DNA of 64,000 nucleotides, from positions 43,525-107,524 of the forward strand of contig CADACD010000008.1 in NCBI GenBank assembly GCA_902786365.1. Reading direction: 5' to 3'. The number at the start of each line of letters is the position of its first letter. Position 1 is the stretch's first letter. The translations under genes and the position numbers were made by a program. A model generated the notes under the pieces. That model saw only the letters and a program-made list of their open reading frames with translations, was not told the origin of the DNA and did no database searches. This document shows positions 57,972 through 64,000 of this stretch, in pieces. This stretch comes from an uncultured Lachnospiraceae bacterium. Its GTDB lineage: Bacteria > Bacillota > Clostridia > Lachnospirales > Lachnospiraceae.

Positions 57972-58805
57972 ATGAGTAATTCAAGTGTTGCTCCTTTTGT
58001 GAAATGGGCTGGTGGTAAACGTCAGTTAATTCCACAAATAAAGGAAAGAATGCCTGAACAGTATAATAACTATTATGAGCCATTTGTGGGTGGCGGTGCA
58101 GTTACATTCGAATTGCTACCTGCAAATGCTCTGATAAATGATATCAACAAGGCGTTAATAAATGCGTACAAGCAGATATGTAATGCACCGGAAGTATTTC
58201 TGAAGGCTGTAAATAAGCTTGATGAAGAAATGTGGGAAGATGGTAAGAAATACTATTATTCTCTGCGGGAGCATTACAATGATAAGCTGATGAAAGCAGA
58301 ATATGATGTGGAGTTGGCTGCGTTGTTTGTATTTATCAATAAGCATTGTTTTAATGGCTTGTACCGGGTAAATGGTAAGGGACTTTTCAATGTTCCGTAT
58401 AACAATAGTCGCAGGGCTTCTGTTGATGAAGAGGCTATTATGGCTACTTCAAAGTATTTGCAAGGCGTAAATATTATAGATAGAGATTTTGAAGTAGCGT
58501 GTAAGGATGCAAAAAAGGGCGATTTTGTCTTTATTGACAGTCCGTATGCACCATTGAATCCAACATCTTTTGAGTCGTATACCAAAGAGGGATTTGATAT
58601 AGAAAGCCATAAACGATTGGCGAAGCTTTATGATGAATTAACAGCCAGAGGTTGCTATTGCATGCTCACAAACCATAATACAGAGTTGATAAATGAGCTA
58701 TATGGGAACAAAGGCTACAAGATAGATGTCGTAAGTGTTAAGCGTATGATTAATTCAGATGCATCCAACAGAGTTGGCGAAGAAGTTATTATATGCAATT
58801 ACTAA
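57972..58805 (+). CDS. dpnM: Dam-type GATC adenine methyltransferase (DpnM-like)
   Basis: 277 residues of the alpha-class D12 family. Motif I region PFVKWAGGKRQLIPQI, YYEPFVGGGAVTFEL, FINKHCFNGLYRVNGKG and the C-terminal end IDVVSVKRMIN are intact. The catalytic motif IV, normally DPPY, reads DSPY (residues 189-192, within FIDSPYAPLNPTSF), which is a notable substitution. It would methylate adenine in double-stranded GATC. Gene order M-A-B matches the DpnII system of pneumococcus. AGAGG lies before ATG 57972. Confidence 0.9.
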   Translation: MSNSSVAPFVKWAGGKRQLIPQIKERMPEQYNNYYEPFVGGGAVTFELLPANALINDINKALINAYKQICNAPEVFLKAVNKLDEEMWEDGKKYYYSLREHYNDKLMKAEYDVELAALFVFINKHCFNGLYRVNGKGLFNVPYNNSRRASVDEEAIMATSKYLQGVNIIDRDFEVACKDAKKGDFVFIDSPYAPLNPTSFESYTKEGFDIESHKRLAKLYDELTARGCYCMLTNHNTELINELYGNKGYKIDVVSVKRMINSDASNRVGEEVIICNY

Positions 58806-58818
58806 GGGAGTCGAGATA

Positions 58819-59622
58819 ATGGAGAACTTATTTGTCAAGAAAGTGCCATTATATTTCGAGACAGAAGAATCACAGTTAATCGTGGGTGATTCGTTTAAGA
58901 TTCTAACAAAAATGAAACCGGAATCTGCGGATATGATATTTGCAGACCCACCATATTTTTTGAGTAATGACGGCATTACTTGTCAGGGCGGGAAGATGGT
59001 TTCAGTAAATAAAGGCTCATGGGATAAGCTTTCGGAAAGTGGAACCAGCGTCGAAGAGAAACATAAGTTTAACAGAAAGTGGATTAGGTTATGTAAAAAG
59101 GTACTAAAGCCGAATGGCACAATATGGATATCAGGGACATTACACAATATTTATTCGATTGGTATGGCATTGGAGCAGGAAGGCTTCAAGATAATAAACA
59201 ACATAACATGGCAGAAAACAAATCCACCACCAAACTTAGCATGTCGATGCTTCACACATTCTACGGAAACCATTTTATGGGCAAAGAAGAATGATAAGAA
59301 GTCTCGGCATTTTTTTGATTATCAGAAGATGAAAGAAATGAATGGTGGAAAGCAGATGAAGGATGTGTGGACAGGGGCACTGACGAAACCATCGGAAAAG
59401 ACAGAAGGTAAGCATCCGACACAGAAACCGGAATATCTGTTGGAAAGAATTGTATTAGCATCTACAGAGGAAGGACAAGTCATCTTAGATCCTTTCTGTG
59501 GCTCCGGAACTACCGGAGTAGAGGCTGTGAGATTTGGGCGGAAGTTTGTTGGAATAGATGTAAGCGAAGAATACTTGAAGATATCTAAGAAGAGATTGGA
59601 GAAGGTAGCAAATGGCAAATAG
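58819..59622 (+). CDS. dpnA: DpnA-like adenine methyltransferase
   Basis: About 267 residues of the beta class: motif IV ADPPYFLSNDG (DPPY at residues 43-46) comes before motif I LDPFCGSGTTGVEA near the C-terminus. A target-recognition stretch with TWQKTNPPPNLACRCFTHST lies between. In DpnII systems, DpnA also methylates single-stranded GATC and protects incoming plasmid or element DNA, which suits a mobile element. ATG 58819 has GGGAG eight bases before it; ATG 58759 inside dpnM is rejected. It overlaps dpnB by 11 bases. Confidence 0.9.
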   Translation: MENLFVKKVPLYFETEESQLIVGDSFKILTKMKPESADMIFADPPYFLSNDGITCQGGKMVSVNKGSWDKLSESGTSVEEKHKFNRKWIRLCKKVLKPNGTIWISGTLHNIYSIGMALEQEGFKIINNITWQKTNPPPNLACRCFTHSTETILWAKKNDKKSRHFFDYQKMKEMNGGKQMKDVWTGALTKPSEKTEGKHPTQKPEYLLERIVLASTEEGQVILDPFCGSGTTGVEAVRFGRKFVGIDVSEEYLKISKKRLEKVANGK

Positions 59623-60475
59623 AAATTTTGATGAATGGCTGAGCAAATTCAGACCAAGTATATCAAGTTATGATTATTATATTGACTTTGAAAAAGTTGT
59701 GAGAAATGTAGAAGAAATCAAGGTGGAATTGAATATTTTGAACTCCTTGATAGGGTCAAGAAACATAGAGGAAGACTTTGAGAGAATAGTGACAAAATAT
59801 CCGGAAACATTGCAATGTGTTCCGTTGCTTCTTGCAGTAAGAGGATATGAGATTTATGCACAGGATGAAGATGGTGCGTTTTTGTATAATTTCAAGAAAA
59901 TGAATTACAGTGTGGAGCAGTACAAAGTATTCATGCGTAAGACTGGATTGTTTGATATGATTGCCAATCATTTAGTGAATAATCTTGTAGATTATGCGTT
60001 GGGCATTGAAACCGGATTGGATTCTAATGGGCGTAAGAATCGGGGCGGTCACCAGATGGAAGATTTGGTTGAGAAATACATAAAGGCAGCAGGGTTTGAA
60101 AAGGATATAAATTATTTCAAGGAAATGTATCTTAAGGACATTGAAGAAAAGTGGAACATAGATTTATCTGCACTTTCTAATCAAGGAAAAGCTGCAAAGA
60201 GATTTGATTTTGTAATCAAGACAGATAAGATGATTTATGGTATCGAAACAAACTTCTATGGCGGCGGTGGTTCAAAGCTTAATGAAACGGCAAGAAGTTA
60301 TAAAATGCTTTCGCAGGAGGCGGATACCATAGATGGATTTACATTCGTCTGGTTTACGGACGGAATAGGTTGGAAAAGTGCGAGAGGTAATTTGAGAGAG
60401 ACATTCGAAGTTATGGATACTATTTATAGTATTGATGATATGGAGAATGGGGCAATGGTAGCCGTATTTATATAG
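59612..60475 (+). CDS. dpnB: DpnII-type GATC restriction endonuclease
   Basis: 287 residues, the family's usual length. Recognisable sequence: NRGGHQMEDLVEKYI, FDFVIKTDKMIYGIETNFYG, GGGSKLNETARSYKML and WFTDGIGWKSARGNLRE. It cuts unmethylated GATC. The start ATG lies inside the end of dpnA, so expression is translationally linked to both methyltransferases. The next gene, hamA, begins 27 bases downstream. Confidence 0.92.
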   Translation: MANRNFDEWLSKFRPSISSYDYYIDFEKVVRNVEEIKVELNILNSLIGSRNIEEDFERIVTKYPETLQCVPLLLAVRGYEIYAQDEDGAFLYNFKKMNYSVEQYKVFMRKTGLFDMIANHLVNNLVDYALGIETGLDSNGRKNRGGHQMEDLVEKYIKAAGFEKDINYFKEMYLKDIEEKWNIDLSALSNQGKAAKRFDFVIKTDKMIYGIETNFYGGGGSKLNETARSYKMLSQEADTIDGFTFVWFTDGIGWKSARGNLRETFEVMDTIYSIDDMENGAMVAVFI

Positions 60476-60502
60476 AAGGGTTTTATTAAGGAGAGATGAG
60501 CA

Positions 60503-61432
60503 ATGATAAAAAAGTCGTTTGACTGCTTTACAGTATACGAGGAAGCAGATAATAATGTGTTTATTCATATTGAAATGAAAGACGATGAAGTTTTCTATGA
60601 AAAATTATTTGAATATTTTTTCTCGGAAGATAAGTTGTTGCGTTATTGTGAAAACAATAAGCATCTCTCATTTAGTCCATCGCCAAAGGCGTACACTATT
60701 CTTTACAGGCATTTACGTAACTATATTGATGCGGAGAAAGAAAAAATGAATCTTCCGATGTTTTCACAAGAAATAGAGGAAATTTTAGCTATTGAAGAAA
60801 TTGTATCTTATGAGCAAGGGGAGCGGATTGCACGAAAGGATAAAATTGGAAAGATAGGTGAATATATCTTTTATTGTTTATTAAGTGACTATTTTGATTT
60901 TGATTGTATATTACCCAAAATACATTTGCAAACTGACTATAACATGAGTGTATATGGTATCGATTCGCTTTTTTATTCAAAACAAAGTGATATGCTATTA
61001 TTCGGAGAGTCGAAGTTTTCTGTATCAATAAAGAATGGGGTAACGTTAATTAAAAAGTCACTAGCAGAGTATGAAAAGCAAATAGCAGATGAGTATGAAC
61101 TTGTATTATGTAATAGACTGTATGGAGACAAATTAAATGTTTTTTATGATACATATGGTGAAGTTACAGAAACGTGCATAAACATTGAGGAATTTATACG
61201 TGTAGCGAATGTTCAAAATATAGGAATACCTATATTTATAGCACATGGTACGGAAGTAGATGAAAATTTGGTCATAAAGGAACTAAGAAAAATTCCCAGA
61301 AAGAATGTCTTGGGATTGAATACCGTATATTATTGTATTTCACTACCTGTGGTTGATAAGTTTAAAGCAATAGCTGTTTTTACAAAGAAAATAAGAGAGG
61401 CGGAAGAAAGGTATAATGGAGCAAGGAATTAA
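60503..61432 (+). CDS. hamA: Hachiman defence nuclease HamA (DUF1837)
   Basis: 309 residues. The core GKIGEYIFYCLL (Glu120), VYGIDSLFY (Asp154) and LLFGESKFS (Glu169-x-Lys171) is the PD-(D/E)XK arrangement of DUF1837. HamA forms a complex with the HamB helicase; in studied systems HamB releases HamA, which then degrades DNA and stops phage spread. All nuclease residues are present. AAGGAGAG lies before the start, and the end overlaps hamB by 17 bases. No separate promoter was seen, so it seems to be transcribed with the dpn genes. Confidence 0.88.
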   Translation: MIKKSFDCFTVYEEADNNVFIHIEMKDDEVFYEKLFEYFFSEDKLLRYCENNKHLSFSPSPKAYTILYRHLRNYIDAEKEKMNLPMFSQEIEEILAIEEIVSYEQGERIARKDKIGKIGEYIFYCLLSDYFDFDCILPKIHLQTDYNMSVYGIDSLFYSKQSDMLLFGESKFSVSIKNGVTLIKKSLAEYEKQIADEYELVLCNRLYGDKLNVFYDTYGEVTETCINIEEFIRVANVQNIGIPIFIAHGTEVDENLVIKELRKIPRKNVLGLNTVYYCISLPVVDKFKAIAVFTKKIREAEERYNGARN

Positions 61433-63479
61433 TGTACAATCAAGAAGAAAAAGGTATATTAGAGAATTGGCTAAAGCAGAGAACGCATCAAAGAGGGCTA
61501 AATCAATGGCTGAAGATTTGTATGCGTTAGACCTGACTGTGTATTCGGCGGATTATTGTTTTGAATCTATTATTTATAATGCTCTGGCTGTTTCTGAAAT
61601 AGATAGCAGTATTGCGCTACATCCAGAACAGATAAATATTATTTCGCAAATTAAAAAACATGATGCATTGATTGTAAGTGCGCCAACAAGTTTTGGAAAA
61701 ACATTTTGCATTTTCGAATATATTGCAAAGTATAGACCGCATAATGTGGTGCTAATTGTACCTACACTTGCCCTTGTAGAGGAATATTATAAAAAAATAA
61801 TCAAGAAATATCGTAGTAGTTTTGAAGGATATAAGATATATACTAATATAAGCGAGGACAAAGAATATGACTTTGATAAGGACAATATTTTTGTGCTTAC
61901 TCACGATCGAGTTGTTCAAGAGAGTATTCTTGCAAAAATTGAAAAAATAGATTTTCTTGTTATAGATGAAGTGTACAAGCTAGAAACAGATAAAGAGAAT
62001 GATAGAGTGCTTGTGTTGAACATGGCATATTACTATTTGGCGCAGAAAGCCCAAAAATATGTATTACTGGCACCATTTATAAAAGAAATATTAGATTGCG
62101 AAAGTTTGGAAAAGAAGCCGTTCTTTTATAGATCTGACTATTCTCCAGTTGTTAATAATGTGATACAACGAAGAATAATTAATAGCAGTGACAGGTTTTC
62201 TGAATGTAAGGAAATACTACGTGATTTGATGGGACAGAAAACATTAATATATTTTGCTACAGTTGCTGGAAAGTATGGAATGTATAAATATATTAGTTCG
62301 ATAGTGGCGAATGAACCAGAAATTGAGCAATTACCCGATGAAATAGGTTATTTTATTCAATGGGCTAGTGAGGAAATTCATGAAGAATGGTGTGTCATTA
62401 CAGCATTGAAACATGGTTATTTGATACACAATGGTCAGATTCCAGTTGGAACAAGAATATTTCAAATTAATCAATATGGCGAACAGGATGGATTTAATAA
62501 GATGTTGTGTACATCAACTCTTTTAGAAGGGGTAAATACATCTGCGGAGAATATTATTATTGTTCAGCCAGCTAGAAAGAATGCACAAGAAGGAGAATGT
62601 TTTACTTCTTTTGATTTTTATAATTTAGTTGGTCGGACAGGGCGTTTGAATGAACATTTTGTTGGAAATGCTTATTATATACAAGGACCAAATGATGCGG
62701 AATTCTCATTTGCGGATGCGGTAAGAAGTGTCAGATTTGAGATATTAGATAAAACAGATGATATGGATATTCAATTTAAGAATATAAGCGATAATGAAGA
62801 AGTAACAAGCTTTTTGGATTGTTTGGGAATTGATATTGATGAATATCTAAGTAATATTGGAACTAAAGTAAGATTTGATACTGCTAGAAGAATCTATCAA
62901 AGATTTGAAGAAAATAAACAAGGTTTAAGTGAATTGTTGTACAATATGGCATCAAACGAACAAATGGGTAGGTATAATCTGGTAAAATTATTGATACTCA
63001 TTGCAGATGGGAAAGATAATAAACTAGATGCAAGTATTTCAAATAAGTTGCTTGATAGAAGGAGATTAAAGATTAAGCAAGTAGTGGATGAGATTCGGAT
63101 ATATTTTCCAAATGTGAACATTGATAGTTTGATTTCAACAACGATTAGAATAAAGAATGGATATCTCGAACATCAATTTTATAACAGAGTAAGCATTATT
63201 AAGTATTTTTGTCAAATAGCAAGATTTGAAGAAAATCAAATAAATGTGATAAACGAGAAAATAATTAGTGCTATTGAATATCTGTACTTTATAAATGTTA
63301 AAAATAAAAAAATGCTTATCGATATAGGAATTTATGAAAGAGATGTTGAAAAAATTATTAAGGTTATCGGTGATGATTTCGATGATACAACGGAATTAAA
63401 AAATCGATTAATTAATAATTTTGATAAATTAGGTGCTATCTCTTATATTTCAAGCTATGTAATACAGAATTTGAGATAG
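61416..63479 (+). CDS. hamB: Hachiman helicase HamB
   Basis: 687 residues, a superfamily 2 helicase. Walker A SAPTSFGKTF (near residue 88), Walker B VIDEVYKLE (DEVY at 184-187 rather than DExH), TSTLLEGVNTSAENI and motif VI NLVGRTGRLN (near 403) are visible. The C-terminal ~200 residues are helical and unassigned. HamB senses DNA damage or aberrant DNA and controls HamA. The start lies within hamA, so the two are translationally coupled. It is the last gene of the element. Confidence 0.88.
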   Translation: MEQGINVQSRRKRYIRELAKAENASKRAKSMAEDLYALDLTVYSADYCFESIIYNALAVSEIDSSIALHPEQINIISQIKKHDALIVSAPTSFGKTFCIFEYIAKYRPHNVVLIVPTLALVEEYYKKIIKKYRSSFEGYKIYTNISEDKEYDFDKDNIFVLTHDRVVQESILAKIEKIDFLVIDEVYKLETDKENDRVLVLNMAYYYLAQKAQKYVLLAPFIKEILDCESLEKKPFFYRSDYSPVVNNVIQRRIINSSDRFSECKEILRDLMGQKTLIYFATVAGKYGMYKYISSIVANEPEIEQLPDEIGYFIQWASEEIHEEWCVITALKHGYLIHNGQIPVGTRIFQINQYGEQDGFNKMLCTSTLLEGVNTSAENIIIVQPARKNAQEGECFTSFDFYNLVGRTGRLNEHFVGNAYYIQGPNDAEFSFADAVRSVRFEILDKTDDMDIQFKNISDNEEVTSFLDCLGIDIDEYLSNIGTKVRFDTARRIYQRFEENKQGLSELLYNMASNEQMGRYNLVKLLILIADGKDNKLDASISNKLLDRRRLKIKQVVDEIRIYFPNVNIDSLISTTIRIKNGYLEHQFYNRVSIIKYFCQIARFEENQINVINEKIISAIEYLYFINVKNKKMLIDIGIYERDVEKIIKVIGDDFDDTTELKNRLINNFDKLGAISYISSYVIQNLR

Positions 63480-63541
63480 TAACTAAATGTGAATAGACAT
63501 TATTCGAAGATTGGATTTAGATTTTTTGCATGAAGCGGATG

Positions 63542-63562
63542 AGTGACAACAAAATGACAATA
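63542..63562 (+). repeat. right copy of imperfect 21-bp direct repeat
   Basis: Same orientation as 49684-49704, two mismatches, 13,858 bases apart. It is 62 bases after hamB. Confidence 0.5.
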
Positions 63563-63683
63563 CAATCTCTAAAAAATCCACGCAACAGGTAGAAATTAGA
63601 CAAAACTCCTTGGTTTCTGCCGTTAAAACCAACAAAAAACACCACATAACAACTTTGCAAAGAGGAGTTCGAGTAATTTTCAA

Positions 63684-63729
63684 AAGCTCGCAAAAGCCTA
63701 TAAAATGGGCATTTGCGAGCTTGTTTTTT
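63684..63729 (+). terminator. terminator downstream of hamB
   Basis: AAGCTCGCAAA-A-GCC and GGC-A-TTTGCGAGCTT pair with matching single bulges, then a run of six Ts. Confidence 0.75.
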
Positions 63730-63839
63730 GCCGTTTGGTACTATAATGGTACTAAAGTGAGCTGTGCATGAATAATAGTATTTACGCATGCGGCCATGTG
63801 ATTTTCCACTCAAAGTATTCGTTTGGAGAAATTTGAAGG

Positions 63840-64000
63840 TGTCATTGCAGTTAAGTGAATCAGATTACCGGGCGCAGTGTACTCAGGAAATCTTGTCCCT
63901 TTTAAACCAGCCACGTTAAGCCGAGTTAAATTGACCAATACTAGCTGAGATAAAATAACCATTCATTCAATAAAAAAAGCCATTATGTTTTCAAATGATT
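63840..64000 (+). mobile_element. possible left end of a repeat-bearing insertion sequence (IS21-like)
   Basis: From a TGTCATTGC start there are spaced 15-base motifs: CAGTTAAGTGAATCA (63848), GAGTTAAATTGACCA (63923) and GAGATAAAATAACCA (63947). The last two start 24 bases apart. Multiple short transposase-binding repeats at an end are typical of IS21 elements; the transposase genes would lie beyond the window. Confidence 0.35.

Larger units (their letters stand above)
49684..63562. mobile_element. integrative mobilizable element with defence cargo, at guaA
   Basis: The span carries a tyrosine integrase and Xis-like gene with an XRE repressor, a MobC-like protein, TnpV, an oriT-like region and a MobV-type relaxase. 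No conjugation channel genes are present, so transfer would need a helper element. Cargo: a DarT/NADAR pair, two R-M systems and Hachiman. Boundaries are set by the 21-bp repeats and are approximate; the exact attachment core is not proven. Confidence 0.6.
63480..64000. other. right-end region: element boundary, terminator and possible IS end
   Basis: No gene was accepted. In order it holds the right 21-bp repeat (63542-63562), a terminator (63684-63729), a GGTACT direct repeat (63737-63742 and 63748-63753) around a TATAAT, and an IS-like end from 63840. Open frames here are short and lack family sequence. Confidence 0.5.

Noticed and set aside
49684-63562. Prophage
   Set aside because: No capsid, portal, terminase, tail or lysis genes; relaxase and TnpV indicate a mobilizable element.

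Overview
The window looks like chromosomal DNA of a low-GC Gram-positive gut anaerobe of the class Clostridia, most probably Lachnospiraceae. This rests on AT-rich codon use, the type III glutamine synthetase, single-chain clostridial PurL, class II aldolase, ftsEX followed by coiled-coil M23 hydrolases, an FprA-type flavodiiron protein and the style of the mobile element. No genus is claimed. No rRNA, CRISPR array or prophage was seen. One tRNA (Gln, CUG) is present.

Layout. About 1-6 kb: the 3' part of a membrane transglutaminase gene, fba, a small membrane protein and an iron-sulphur DNA helicase with a Cas4-like nuclease domain. This is followed by a scar of two fused gene remnants. About 6.6-14.4 kb: one very large secreted protein (about 2,597 residues) with SpaA/Cna-B-like modules and two tandem glycine-rich domains. 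About 15-29 kb: purL, a class B sortase, type III glnA behind a possible attenuator, a zinc-ribbon protein with a TPM protein, a cyclophilin-HAD-GNAT cluster, tRNA-Gln, an acyl-ACP thioesterase, a CvfB-like S1 protein and RidA. About 29-49.6 kb: a CPBP protease, an MsmX-like ATPase, a CdaR-type regulator, the ftsE-ftsX-M23-M23-ctpA cell-wall cluster, uvrB-uvrA, an AGCS symporter with a large insert, a flavodiiron protein on the minus strand and guaA.

About 49.68-63.56 kb: a mobilizable element directly after the guaA terminator. It carries a tyrosine integrase, an Xis-like protein, an XRE repressor with three evenly spaced operator dyads, a MobC-like protein, TnpV, an oriT-like region and a MobV relaxase. 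Its cargo is almost entirely defence: (i) a DarT-type toxin reading frame interrupted by a stop, with an intact NADAR antitoxin; (ii) a C-protein-controlled restriction-modification (R-M) system with a MutH/Sau3AI-type nuclease and a divergent methyltransferase whose start codon appears to be ATA; (iii) a DpnII-type GATC R-M set (dpnM-dpnA-dpnB); (iv) a Hachiman pair (hamA-hamB) that continues the dpn transcription unit.

The most notable new observation is a shared dyad, TTCAC-N5-GTGAA. It occurs twice between the C-protein gene and its methyltransferase, and a third time just upstream of the dpnM promoter. One small C protein may therefore time expression of two R-M systems and the Hachiman genes behind them. 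The last about 160 bases look like the end of a repeat-bearing insertion sequence, possibly IS21-like. Functional calls come from reading motifs by eye; no database search was run.
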